A DNA stretch of 64,000 nt, taken from the NCBI RefSeq assembly GCF_024281235.1, contig NZ_JAHWXY010000009.1, positions 62,001 to 126,000 of the forward strand. The letters are read 5' to 3'. The stretch comes from Shinella daejeonensis (GTDB taxonomy: Bacteria > Pseudomonadota > Alphaproteobacteria > Rhizobiales > Rhizobiaceae). Shown in pieces: positions 45,150 to 55,262 of this stretch; the stretch's first letter is position 1, and each line of letters starts with the position of its first letter. The notes beneath the pieces were generated by a model. It was not told the DNA's origin. It saw only the letters and a program-made list of their open reading frames with translations, and ran no database searches. Made by a program: the position numbers and the translations under genes.

Positions 45150-46433
45150 TCAGAGTTTGTCGCGCAGTGCATACCATGTGAGCGCAAGAAACAGGAGTGG
45201 CGAGCGGAACCGCGGCCCGCCCGGAAACGACGGGATCTTCAGGGCTTTCAGGTGATCCAGTTCGCGGCTGCCGCCGGTTGCCTCTTCCGCGTAGAGCTTG
45301 CCGCAATAGTTGGAGAGCATCACGCCGTGGCCGGAAAAGCCGCCGATGGAGGTGATGCCGGGCATGACTTCGCGCACGAAGGGCTGCCGCGGCAGGGTGA
45401 TGCCGACCGAGCCGCCCCAGGCGTGGGCGATGTCGATCTCACCCAGTTCGGGATAGATTTCCGCGATCTGGCGGCGAATGTGCCGGGAAATGTCGCGCGG
45501 ATTGTCCGCCGTATAGGCCTCGCGCCCGCCGAACAGCAGGCGCCCGTCGCGGCTCTTGCGGAAATAGCGCACCACGAAGCGGGAGTCGGCGATGGACTCG
45601 CCGCCCGGAATGATCGAGGGAAAGGCGTCGAGCACCGGCGTCGCACCGATGAACGAGCGGATCGGCATGACGCGTGCGGCCGTTTGCGGCTCCAGGTCGC
45701 CGATATGGCCGTTGCAGGCGATCAGCGCCCTGTCCGCCCGGATCGTGCCGCGCGACGTGGTGATGACGGCCTTGCCGTCGCTGCGGGCGATCTTCAGGGC
45801 CGGCGTCTGCTCGTGCAGAACGGCGCCCGCGGCGCTGGCGGCGCTGGCGATGCCCACCACCAGCTTCATCGGATGGATATGGCCGGTGCCGGTGTCGCGC
45901 AGGCCGAAGAGATAGAAGGAGGAGCCGACGCGCTCCCGAGTTTCGGCCTGGTCCATGAAGGAGACATGCTCGTAGCCGTAGCGTTCGGCGATCGCTGGCG
46001 CTTCGCGATAGTCCTTCTCGTAGCTTTTCTTGTGGCAGACGTTGAGCTGGCCGGGCATATATTCGATGTCGAGATCACGTTCCCGGGCGAAGTCGAGGAT
46101 GTAACGCTTGGCGTTTTCCGCAAGGTCGAACAGCGCCTTGGAGCGCTCGAAGCCGAGCTGCGCTTCCAGTTCGGCCGGCTCGGCGCGCTGGCCGGTGCCG
46201 AGCTGGCCGCCGTTGCGGCCGGATGCGCCGTCGCCGAAGCGATGGGCGTCGATCAGCACGACGCCCACCCCCTTGCGGGCAAGCGTGTAGGCGGCCTGGA
46301 GACCGGTGAAGCCGCCGCCGACGATGGCGACGTCGGTGGTCGTGGAGCCGTCGAGCGGCGCATATTCGGGACGCGCGTCGACGGTGGTTTCATACCAGGA
46401 GATTCCGGGGGAAATCGGGCTTTGCCAGGGCAT
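45150..46433 (-). CDS. puuB: FAD-dependent gamma-glutamylputrescine oxidase-type oxidoreductase
   Basis: The product is 427 residues from the ATG at 46433 (MPWQSPISPGISWYETTV, the usual opening of this family). The FAD motif VAIVGGGFTGLQAAYTLARKG is at about 35-55, with GDGASGRNGGQL and the C-terminal GFSGHGVMLSNYCGKLYAE. The family (DadA/PuuB type) oxidises gamma-glutamylputrescine. The downstream position relative to a puuA-type gene supports this substrate, though another amine is possible. Confidence 0.82.
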   Translation of the reverse strand: MPWQSPISPGISWYETTVDARPEYAPLDGSTTTDVAIVGGGFTGLQAAYTLARKGVGVVLIDAHRFGDGASGRNGGQLGTGQRAEPAELEAQLGFERSKALFDLAENAKRYILDFARERDLDIEYMPGQLNVCHKKSYEKDYREAPAIAERYGYEHVSFMDQAETRERVGSSFYLFGLRDTGTGHIHPMKLVVGIASAASAAGAVLHEQTPALKIARSDGKAVITTSRGTIRADRALIACNGHIGDLEPQTAARVMPIRSFIGATPVLDAFPSIIPGGESIADSRFVVRYFRKSRDGRLLFGGREAYTADNPRDISRHIRRQIAEIYPELGEIDIAHAWGGSVGITLPRQPFVREVMPGITSIGGFSGHGVMLSNYCGKLYAEEATGGSRELDHLKALKIPSFPGGPRFRSPLLFLALTWYALRDKL

Positions 46434-46500
46434 GGGTGCGTTCTCGCAAATGGCGTTGAGGCAGCGGCGCAGGGTGCGGGCCGTGCGCCGGCAAGGTGTC

Positions 46501-46521
46501 GGCGGGCGTTGTCCGCCCGCC
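46501..46521. repeat. GC-rich inverted repeat between puuA and puuB
   Basis: GGCGGGC (46501-46507) and GCCCGCC (46515-46521) form a strong hairpin in the 208-base gap. There is no T run on either side, so it may be a weak terminator, attenuator or mRNA-stabilising structure. Confidence 0.35.
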
Positions 46522-46641
46522 GGCGGTTCTGGAGCAATCCCGGCAGAAGCGGGAACCGGCTTTGCGTCCGGAATTGCCCTGATATATCGCTTTTCCCGCA
46601 TTATCCGACGCCGAGGCGATCCCGCTTCGGCTGGAAATGCT

Positions 46642-48081
46642 CTAGACGTTCAAGAGCAGGAACTCGCGTTCCCAGGGGCTGATCACCTGCATGAAGGTCT
46701 CGAACTCGCCGCGCTTGACGCCGGCGTAAAGCCCGATGAACTCCGCGCCCAGAACCTCTTCCAGCGCCGGATCGGATTCGAGCAGCGCCACGGCCTCCAG
46801 CAGGCCGCGCGGCAGGTCGATCGATCCTTCGTTGGCCGTATCTTCCGTCGGCGGGCTCGGCTCGATCTGGTTCATGATGCCGAGCAGGCCGCACCCGAGC
46901 GAGGCGGCCAGCGCCAGATAGGGATTGGCGTCGGATCCCGGCAGGCGGTTTTCGATGCGGCGCGAGCTGGCGTCGGACACCGGAACCCGGAAGGCCGTTG
47001 TGCGGTTGTCGTAACCCCAGGCGTTATTGACCGGCGCGGCCATGTCGGGGGTCAGCCGGCGATAGGAATTCACATAGGGCGCCATCATCGCCAGCGTCTT
47101 CGGCACATAGACCTGCATGCCGCCGATGAAATGGAAGAATTCCCGCGACGGCGAATCGTCCGGATTGGAAAAGATGTTCCGGCCGCTTTCGATCTCCACC
47201 ACCGACTGGTGGATATGCATCGCCGATCCCGCCTGGCCCTGCATCGGCTTGGCCATGAAGGTGGCGTAGATGCCGTGCTTCAGCGCCGCCTCGCGGATGG
47301 TGCGCTTGAACAGGAAGACCTGGTCGGCAAGTTCGATCGGATCGCCGTGGCGCAGGTTGATCTCCAGCTGCGCCGGCCCTTCCTCGTGGATCAGCGTATC
47401 GATCTCGAGACCCTGTTTCTCGGAGAAATGGTAGATATCGTCGATCAGTTCGTCAAATTCGTTGATGCCGGCGATGGAATAGCCCTGTCCGCCGACGATC
47501 GACCGGCCGGACCGGCCCTTCGGCGGGCGCAGCGGATAGTCGGGATCGTCGTTCATGGCGACGAGATAAAATTCGATCTCGGGCGCCACGACGGGCTTCC
47601 ACCCCCGGTTGCCATACATGGCGACGACGTTCTTCAGGACGTTGCGCGGCGTATAGGGCACGTTTTCGCCGGTGGAGCCGACGATGTCGCAGATCACCTG
47701 AGCCGTCGGATCGCTTTCCCAGGGGACGACCGAAAGGGTCGAGAGATCGGGCACCAGCTTGAGGTCGCTGTCGCGGGGCTCATAGCGGAAATTTCCGGTC
47801 TCTTCGGGATAATCGCCCGAGATCGTGTGACGGTAGAGCGCCGAGGGAAGGGCGAGCGAGGTGTTGGAGGTGAATTTCGAGGTCGGCATCATCTTGCCGC
47901 GCGGCACGCCGGCAAGGTCCGGCGTGATGCATTCGATGTCCTCGATACCCCGGGCGCGCAGCCAGGATGCGGCTTCCTTCCAGGTCTTGACCCCACGTGG
48001 CACGCTGAGGGAGGGAGGGATTTTGGCGGAGCGTGCGGATTTTTCGATTGCGGGGGCTAAGACTCGCTTCCTGGGCGGCAT
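46642..48081 (-). CDS. puuA: Glutamine synthetase-family gamma-glutamylputrescine synthetase
   Basis: The 479-residue type I glutamine-synthetase-like protein has a beta-grasp N-terminal region. Catalytic stretches include VVAPEIEFYLVAMN, EEGPAQLEINLRHGDP, GSAMHIHQSVVEIESGRNIF and RVPVSDASSRRIENRLPGSDANPYLALAA. The Tyr adenylylation site context of true GlnA is not obvious. It would ligate glutamate to putrescine, feeding PuuB. A longer N-terminus (first about 30 residues, Arg/Pro-rich) is included but could be overcalled, as the start lacks a strong Shine-Dalgarno. Confidence 0.82.
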   Translation of the reverse strand: MPPRKRVLAPAIEKSARSAKIPPSLSVPRGVKTWKEAASWLRARGIEDIECITPDLAGVPRGKMMPTSKFTSNTSLALPSALYRHTISGDYPEETGNFRYEPRDSDLKLVPDLSTLSVVPWESDPTAQVICDIVGSTGENVPYTPRNVLKNVVAMYGNRGWKPVVAPEIEFYLVAMNDDPDYPLRPPKGRSGRSIVGGQGYSIAGINEFDELIDDIYHFSEKQGLEIDTLIHEEGPAQLEINLRHGDPIELADQVFLFKRTIREAALKHGIYATFMAKPMQGQAGSAMHIHQSVVEIESGRNIFSNPDDSPSREFFHFIGGMQVYVPKTLAMMAPYVNSYRRLTPDMAAPVNNAWGYDNRTTAFRVPVSDASSRRIENRLPGSDANPYLALAASLGCGLLGIMNQIEPSPPTEDTANEGSIDLPRGLLEAVALLESDPALEEVLGAEFIGLYAGVKRGEFETFMQVISPWEREFLLLNV

Positions 48082-48249
48082 GGGACACCGGTGGTTGTTG
48101 ACGATGGGTCATCATAGCCGGAGTTTACTGCTTGGCTAGGGGGCCTCCGGCGGGCAGATCCCCGATTTCTTTAGGATAAGGCCACTTTCTCCGCCCGGTT
48201 GACATTATCGCGCATTCGCCGAAAGAGGGCGCGAACGGAGAGCGTGAAC

Positions 48250-49431
48250 ATGGCGGAACGGCGGGACGTCGTCATCATCGGGGCGGGGGCGGCAGGGATG
48301 ATGTGCGCCATCGAGGCGGGCAAGCGTGGGCGAAGCGTGCTCGTCCTCGACCATGCCCGTGCGCCGGGCGAGAAGATCCGTATTTCCGGCGGCGGGCGTT
48401 GCAACTTCACCAATCTTCATGCCGGACCGAAGAACTTCCTTTCCGCCAATCCGCATTTCTGCAAGTCGGCGCTTGCCCGCTACGGCCCGCACGATTTTCT
48501 CGATCTCGTGGAACGCCATGGCATCGCCTGGCACGAAAAGACGCTGGGCCAGCTTTTCTGCGACCAGTCGTCCAGACAGATCGTGGCGATGCTGCTGGCC
48601 GAAATGAAGGCGGCCGGTGTCGCGTTGCGGCTGTCGACGCCGGTCGCCGCGGTCGGCCATGACGGTTCCGTCTTCCGCGTCGAGACGGAAGCGGGCGTCG
48701 TGGAGACGGCGTCGCTGGTGATCGCCACCGGCGGCAAGTCCATTCCGAAAATGGGTGCGACGGGTTTTGCCTATCGCATCGCCGAGCAGTTCGGCCTCAC
48801 GGTTCTCGAAACGCGGGCGGGACTGGTGCCGCTGACCCTCGATCCGGCGACGCTTTCCGCGCACGAGGGCCTGCCGGGCGTGGCCGTTGACGTTGCCGTC
48901 CGCCATGGGCGCACGGAATTTCGCGAGGCGATGCTGTTCACCCATCGCGGCCTGTCCGGCCCCGCCATCCTGCAAATCTCCTCCTATTGGCGCGAGGGCG
49001 AGGAAATCGCCCTGTCCATTCGCCCCGATGTCGATTTTGCCGCCCTATTGGCGCAGGCGCGGCGGCAGAACGGCCGTCAGGCGGTGCAGACCGTGCTGTC
49101 GGAGCATGTTCCGAAGGCGCTCGCGCAACGTCTCGTCGCCGATCTCGGCATCGGGGGATCGCTCGCCGAACAGCCAGCCGCACGCATCGAGGCGCTGGTG
49201 CGGCGGTTCCGCGACTGGCGGCTGCGGCCGCCGGGCTCGGAAGGATACCGTACGGCGGAGGTGACGCTCGGCGGTGTCGATACCGCCGCGCTCGATTCCC
49301 GCAGTATGGAGGCAAGGGCGGTGCCGGGCCTTTACTTCATCGGCGAGGCGGTGGATGTCACCGGCTGGCTCGGCGGCTACAATTTCCAGTGGGCCTGGGC
49401 CTCCGGCCATGCGGCGGGTCAGGTCGCCTGA
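48250..49431 (+). CDS. HI0933/YhiN-family flavoprotein
   Basis: The 393-residue FAD-binding protein has the N-terminal dinucleotide motif VVIIGAGAAGMMCAIEAGKRG. Family-specific stretches are GEKIRISGGGRCNFTNLH, VIATGGKSIPKMGATGFAYRIAE and GEAVDVTGWLGGYNFQWAWASGHAAG. The ATG at 48250 has CGGAGAG upstream. The physiological role of the family is poorly defined. Divergent from puuA, with no obvious functional link. Confidence 0.9.
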   Translation: MAERRDVVIIGAGAAGMMCAIEAGKRGRSVLVLDHARAPGEKIRISGGGRCNFTNLHAGPKNFLSANPHFCKSALARYGPHDFLDLVERHGIAWHEKTLGQLFCDQSSRQIVAMLLAEMKAAGVALRLSTPVAAVGHDGSVFRVETEAGVVETASLVIATGGKSIPKMGATGFAYRIAEQFGLTVLETRAGLVPLTLDPATLSAHEGLPGVAVDVAVRHGRTEFREAMLFTHRGLSGPAILQISSYWREGEEIALSIRPDVDFAALLAQARRQNGRQAVQTVLSEHVPKALAQRLVADLGIGGSLAEQPAARIEALVRRFRDWRLRPPGSEGYRTAEVTLGGVDTAALDSRSMEARAVPGLYFIGEAVDVTGWLGGYNFQWAWASGHAAGQVA

Positions 49432-49530
49432 GCCGGCCCGGGTGTTCGAGGCGCGCTTGCGGCAAGGATTTGCCGTAGCCTGAAGGCCCGGATTACGCCG
49501 GACCTTCCTGTCGTCCGGCAATGCCGGCCG

Positions 49531-49770
49531 TCAGCCGCGGCCCTGGGTGAGGACGACCGGGATCAGCAGATCGCCCCAGTTGCCCTCGCCGCCGTGGTGG
49601 CGGGCGGAGCGGACGAGTTCGACCGAAACGCCGGCCTCCACCGCCTTCATGACGGACTGGTTGAGGCGGTGCAGGTCGTTGGCCACCATGCGGATCATCG
49701 CCTGCTGGTCGGGGGTCATGGCGGAGGACTGTTCTTCCGCCCGTTCCTTGACGCGTGTCTGGACTGTCAT
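49531..49770 (-). CDS. Small helical hypothetical protein
   Basis: The 79-residue soluble protein reads VKERAEEQSSAMTPDQQAMIRMVANDLHRLNQSVMKAVEAGVSVELVRSARHHGGEGNWGDLLIPVVL. It has a clear helix in the middle and a conserved-looking C-terminal motif. The ATG is preceded by GGAAAGA. It lies 43 bases downstream of aceA on the same strand and may be co-transcribed. I do not recognise a family. Codon pattern and sequence complexity look like a real gene. Confidence 0.65.
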   Translation of the reverse strand: MTVQTRVKERAEEQSSAMTPDQQAMIRMVANDLHRLNQSVMKAVEAGVSVELVRSARHHGGEGNWGDLLIPVVLTQGRG

Positions 49771-49813
49771 GACGTCTTTCCTCTTCTGATGGCTGTGTGG
49801 GGCGCGGCGGCGG

Positions 49814-51103
<1,290 letters not shown>

Positions 51104-51343
51104 TCGATCCTCCATCGATTGTATCGCTCTGTTTGACGACAAGGCCGCTGAATGCGTTCGTCGCTGGATAATATGTGACAGTATTTACATCGCAGCGCAC
51201 AAAGGCGCGATAGGAAAGCGAAAAACCCACCTTATAAAGAAGTTATGATGTCTTGTGTTTGTCGAGTTCCACATGTAAAAAAGTAAAGATTGTAAATTTC
51301 GCCATTTGACGCTTGCCTGAAGAGATGTAAGGAATTTTGACGG
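51104..51343. promoter_or_regulatory. Divergent control region between aceA and the ScfR-type gene
   Basis: The 240-base gap is AT-richer than its surroundings and includes a repeated GTAAA-type pattern at about 51273-51297 (TGTAAAAAAGTAAAGATTGTAAA). RamB-type regulators bind A/T-rich AAAGTTTGCAAA-like sites, so autoregulation and aceA control from here are plausible but unproven. Confidence 0.4.
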
Positions 51344-52759
51344 ATGGCGGAAAACAAGATCTTCGCCGGCCCCCGGATCCGGCGCATTCGCAATGCGCTC
51401 GGCCTGACCCAGACCGCGATGGCCGAGGAATTGTCGATCTCGCCGTCCTACCTGAACCTCATCGAGCGCAACCAGCGGCCGCTGACGGTGCAGCTCCTGC
51501 TGCGGCTCGCCTCCGTCTACAAGGTCGATCTCGATGAGTTGCAGGGTGAAAGCCGCGGCAGCGTCCGGGCGTTGCGCGAGGTTTTCGCCGATCCGCTTCT
51601 CGCCGGCGAATTGCCCGGCGATCACGAACTCGTCGAACTGGCGGAGGCCGCGCCGAATGTCGCCGGCGGCGTCCTGAAGCTTTACCGCGCCTATCGCGAG
51701 CAGGCCGGGCGATTGTCCGACCTGGCCGAACTTCTGGCGCGGGAGGGCCGGGGCGCCGTGCTGTCGGGAGCGCTTCTGCCGCTGGACGAGGTGCGTGGCA
51801 AGCTGGAAGTCCGGCCGAACTATTTTGCAGCGATCGACGAGGCGGCGGAACGCTTTCATGCAGCCCTTGCCCCCGGAGACGACCTCGCCGCCGCGCTGAA
51901 GGCGTGGCTGCGCAAGGAGCATGGCGTCGTCCTGCGTACCCTGCCGGTCCATGCCATGCCGACGCTGCGGCGGCGCTTCGACCGCCATTCCATGCGGTTG
52001 TTCCTGTCGGAGCGCCTGTCGCCTTTCGACCAGTTGCGCGAGATCGCCATGGAGGCGACGCAGATCGCCCTGCGGGACGAAATCCTTGCCGAACTGGATC
52101 TTCTGGCCCTTTCCACGGACGAGGCGCGCCGCATCGCCCGTTTCGAACTGGCGCGCTATGCCGCCCATGCGCTGATGATGCCCTATGAGGCCTTCCACGC
52201 CACGGCGCAGCGCCTCCGCTACGATATCGACCTGCTGCGCTCGCGTTTCGGCGTTTCCTTCGAGCAGGCGGCCAATCGGGTGACGACGTTGCAGCGACCG
52301 GGCAAGGCCGGCGTTCCCTTCTTCCTGCTGGAGATCGACAATGCCGGGCATCGGTTCCGCCGCGCCGGTGCGCAGGGTTTTCCGCAGGCGCGCTTCGGCG
52401 GCGGCTGTCCCCGGCTTGGCGTCCATGCCGCTTTTTCCCAGCCGGGCCAGATCCTCGTCGACCGGGTGGAGATGCCGGACGGGCTTTCCTTCCTCACGGT
52501 TTCGCGCACCCTCGAGGGGCCGCAGGCCGCCTTCCACGAGCGGTTGCGCCGCACCGCGATCCTCCTGGGTTGCGAAGCGGACCATGCGGGCGAAACGGTC
52601 TATGCCGCGGGCTCCGCGGAAAATGCGGCCATTCCCGTCGGTGCGGCCTGTCGGCTGTGCGAGCGGCAGGGATGTCTTGCGCGGGCCGAGCCGCCTGTCA
52701 CACGGCCGCTAGGTCTCGATGAGATGGTGGCGGGCCTCAGCCTTTTCGACTTCCAGTAA
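51344..52759 (+). CDS. ScfR/RamB-type XRE-family transcriptional regulator
   Basis: The 471-residue protein has an N-terminal Cro/C1-type helix-turn-helix (about 9-63: IRRIRNALGLTQTAMAEELSISPSYLNLIERNQRPLTVQLLLRLASVY). A degenerate IrrE/DUF955-like domain spans about 150-290; no HExxH metalloprotease motif is visible. The short-chain fatty acyl regulator C-terminal domain carries the Cys pattern CRLCERQGC at about 437-445. Related RamB-type proteins regulate acetate and glyoxylate genes. Divergence from aceA points to that target. Confidence 0.85.
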   Translation: MAENKIFAGPRIRRIRNALGLTQTAMAEELSISPSYLNLIERNQRPLTVQLLLRLASVYKVDLDELQGESRGSVRALREVFADPLLAGELPGDHELVELAEAAPNVAGGVLKLYRAYREQAGRLSDLAELLAREGRGAVLSGALLPLDEVRGKLEVRPNYFAAIDEAAERFHAALAPGDDLAAALKAWLRKEHGVVLRTLPVHAMPTLRRRFDRHSMRLFLSERLSPFDQLREIAMEATQIALRDEILAELDLLALSTDEARRIARFELARYAAHALMMPYEAFHATAQRLRYDIDLLRSRFGVSFEQAANRVTTLQRPGKAGVPFFLLEIDNAGHRFRRAGAQGFPQARFGGGCPRLGVHAAFSQPGQILVDRVEMPDGLSFLTVSRTLEGPQAAFHERLRRTAILLGCEADHAGETVYAAGSAENAAIPVGAACRLCERQGCLARAEPPVTRPLGLDEMVAGLSLFDFQ

Positions 52760-52940
52760 GTTTAGGCTTGATTTCCGTCACCGATGCGGGCCACATATGA
52801 TACAAAGACTGCCAATGTGATACCAAAACCAAAGCCTTTCGCAATGGAATGAAACTTGTCGCGACCAAAAAAAGCTTCATAATCAGCGACTGTTCCTCAT
52901 GCGATTTCACAGGCGCAAGTTTAAAACCGGGAGAAAATCT
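52760..52940 (+). promoter_or_regulatory. Promoter and candidate operator of the potFGHI operon
   Basis: TTGTCG (52856-52861) and CATAAT (52878-52883), separated by 16 bases, form a plausible housekeeping promoter. Upstream, TGATAC occurs at 52798 and again at 52818, exactly two helical turns apart, each followed by an A/C-rich run. This suggests a regulator binding the same face. Confidence 0.45.
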
Positions 52941-54035
52941 ATGAAGAGAAACGTTCTTTTGGCGGCCGTTGCGGCGGGTGCCCTGCTGGCCGCCGGCAGC
53001 GCCTTCGCACAGGAGAAAGTCGTCAACGTCTACAACTGGTCGGACTATATCGATGCGTCGATCATTGACGACTTCACCAAGGAAACCGGCATCAAGGTCG
53101 TCTACGACGTCTATGATTCCAACGAGATCCTCGAGACCAAGCTCCTGGCGGGCGGCACCGGCTATGATATCGTCGTGCCGACCAACACCTTCCTGCAACG
53201 CCAGATCGCAGCCGGTGTCTATCAGAAACTCGACAAGTCGAAGCTGCCGAACCTGAAGAACATGTGGGACATGATCAGCGAGCGCATGCAGCCGTTCGAC
53301 CCCGGCAACGAATATTCGATCAACTGGATGTGGGGCACCGTCGGCATCGGCTATAACAAGGCCAAGGTGAAGGAAGCTCTCGGCACCGACGAAGTCGATA
53401 GCTGGAAGATGGTCTTCGACCCGGAATACGCCGCCAAGCTCAAGGATTGCGGCATCAACTTCCTCGATTCGCCGACCGACATGATCCCGGTGGTGCTCGC
53501 CTATCTCGGGCTTGATCCCGACAGCCACGAGCCGGAAGATATCGCCAAGGCCGAAGAAGCGCTCCTCAAGGTGCGTCCTTTCGTCCGCAAGTTCCACTCC
53601 TCGGAATTCATCAACGGTCTGGCCAATGGCGACATCTGCATCGCGGTCGGCTGGTCGGGCGATGTCTTCCAGGCGCGCGACCGGGCCGATGAGGCCGAAA
53701 ACGGCGTCGAACTGGGCTACAGCATTCCGAAGGAAGGCACGCAGATGTGGTTCGACCAGATGGCGATCCCCGCCGATGCGCCGCATGTCGACGAAGCGCA
53801 CGCCTTCCTCGATTACGTCATGCGGCCGGAGGTGATCGCCAAGTCGACGGAATACGTCCATTACGCCAATGGCAACAAGGCGTCGCAGGCGATCCTGCCG
53901 GCGGACATCATCGAAGACCCGACGATCTATCCGGATGAGGAGACGCTCGCCAAGCTCTTCAGCAACACCACGCTGGACGCCAAGACCCAGCGCCTGTTCA
54001 CGCGAACCTGGACCAGGGTCGTGACCGGGCAGTAG
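52941..54035 (+). CDS. potF: Putrescine ABC transporter, periplasmic binding protein PotF
   Basis: The 364-residue PotD/PotF-family protein has a signal peptide of about 23 residues (LLAAVAAGALLAAGSAFA). It continues KVVNVYNWSDYIDASIIDDFTKETGIKVVYDVYDSNEILETKLLAGGTGYDIVVPT, the family hallmark. The PotF assignment over PotD rests on the four-gene potFGHI order. The ATG at 52941 is preceded by GGGAG. Confidence 0.92.
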   Translation: MKRNVLLAAVAAGALLAAGSAFAQEKVVNVYNWSDYIDASIIDDFTKETGIKVVYDVYDSNEILETKLLAGGTGYDIVVPTNTFLQRQIAAGVYQKLDKSKLPNLKNMWDMISERMQPFDPGNEYSINWMWGTVGIGYNKAKVKEALGTDEVDSWKMVFDPEYAAKLKDCGINFLDSPTDMIPVVLAYLGLDPDSHEPEDIAKAEEALLKVRPFVRKFHSSEFINGLANGDICIAVGWSGDVFQARDRADEAENGVELGYSIPKEGTQMWFDQMAIPADAPHVDEAHAFLDYVMRPEVIAKSTEYVHYANGNKASQAILPADIIEDPTIYPDEETLAKLFSNTTLDAKTQRLFTRTWTRVVTGQ

Positions 54036-54115
54036 CCCTTGGGATGTGGATTGCCCGGAAGCTCGCTTCCGGGCAATTTCGTCCGCATGCCAGACATACG
54101 ATACAGGGGCAGGCA

Positions 54116-55258
54116 ATGAAATCTCTCGGCAACACCCGTCGGTCTTTTGCGCCTTGGACGGATCCGGACGCCACGCCGTTCATAACGTTTCGCAATGTCA
54201 CCAAGACGTTCGGTGATTTCACCGCCGTCGATAATCTCACGCTCGATATCTATCACCGTGAATTCTTCGCATTGCTCGGCGCGTCGGGCTGCGGCAAGTC
54301 GACCTTGCTGCGCATGCTGGCGGGCTTCGAGAAGCCGACGTCGGGCGAAATCATCCTCGACGGGCAGAACATTGCCGGCATCCCGCCCTATCGGCGGCCC
54401 GTCAACATGATGTTCCAGTCCTATGCGCTCTTTCCGCATATGACGGTGGAGAGCAATATCGGCTTCGGCCTCAGGCAGGACGGCATGCCGAAAAGCCAGA
54501 TTGCCGAACGGGTCGCGCAGATGCTGAAGCTCGTGAAGCTCGAGCAGTTCGCCAAACGCAAGCCGCACCAGCTTTCCGGCGGCCAGCGTCAGCGCGTGGC
54601 GCTCGCCCGTTCGCTCGCCAAGCGGCCGAAGGTGCTGCTGCTCGACGAGCCGCTCGGCGCGCTCGACAAGAAGCTGCGCGAGGAAACCCAGTTCGAGCTG
54701 ATGGACCTGCAACAGGAACTCGGCCTCACCTTCGTCGTCGTCACGCACGATCAGGAGGAGGCGATGACCATGGCCGACCGCATCGCCGTCATGAGCCATG
54801 GCGAGGTCATCCAGGTGGCGACGCCCGCCGAGATCTACGAGGCTCCCAATTCCCGTTTCGTGGCTGATTTCATCGGGGACGTGAACATTCTCGAAGGCAA
54901 GGTCACGGCGAGCGGCAACGGCCGGGTTGAGCTTGCCGGCGCCGATGGGCTGACCATTCGCGCGGCAAGCGGCGAGATCCCGGCCAACGGCGTCAGCACC
55001 GGCTTCGCCATCCGGCCGGAAAAACTGCGTGTCGATCGCGCGGCGCCCGCGGATCCCGGGGTCAATGCCGTGGAGGGCGAGGTCTGGGATATCGGTTATC
55101 TCGGCGATATGACGGTCTTCCACATCCGGCTTGCCAATGGCAAGGTGCTGAAGGCCTCGATGCTGAATGCGAGGCGCGAGGTCGAGGACCCCATCGTCTA
55201 TGACGAGAAGGTCTGGGTGTCGTTCGACGAGACCGCCGGCGTCGTACTGAGGGATTGA
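54116..55258 (+). CDS. potG: Putrescine ABC transporter ATP-binding protein PotG
   Basis: The 380-residue ABC ATPase has Walker A GASGCGKST at 55-63, the signature LSGGQ at 153-157 and Walker B VLLLDEP at 173-179. A C-terminal TOBE-type regulatory domain spans about 275-378. The ATG at 54116 has GGGGCAGG upstream. It sits 80 bases after potF and 4 bases before potH. Confidence 0.93.
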   Translation: MKSLGNTRRSFAPWTDPDATPFITFRNVTKTFGDFTAVDNLTLDIYHREFFALLGASGCGKSTLLRMLAGFEKPTSGEIILDGQNIAGIPPYRRPVNMMFQSYALFPHMTVESNIGFGLRQDGMPKSQIAERVAQMLKLVKLEQFAKRKPHQLSGGQRQRVALARSLAKRPKVLLLDEPLGALDKKLREETQFELMDLQQELGLTFVVVTHDQEEAMTMADRIAVMSHGEVIQVATPAEIYEAPNSRFVADFIGDVNILEGKVTASGNGRVELAGADGLTIRAASGEIPANGVSTGFAIRPEKLRVDRAAPADPGVNAVEGEVWDIGYLGDMTVFHIRLANGKVLKASMLNARREVEDPIVYDEKVWVSFDETAGVVLRD

Positions 55259-55262
55259 CGAC

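Noticed and set aside
46501-46521. The GC-rich hairpin between puuA and puuB as a strong rho-independent terminator
   Set aside because: No T run follows on either strand; it is kept only as an inverted repeat.
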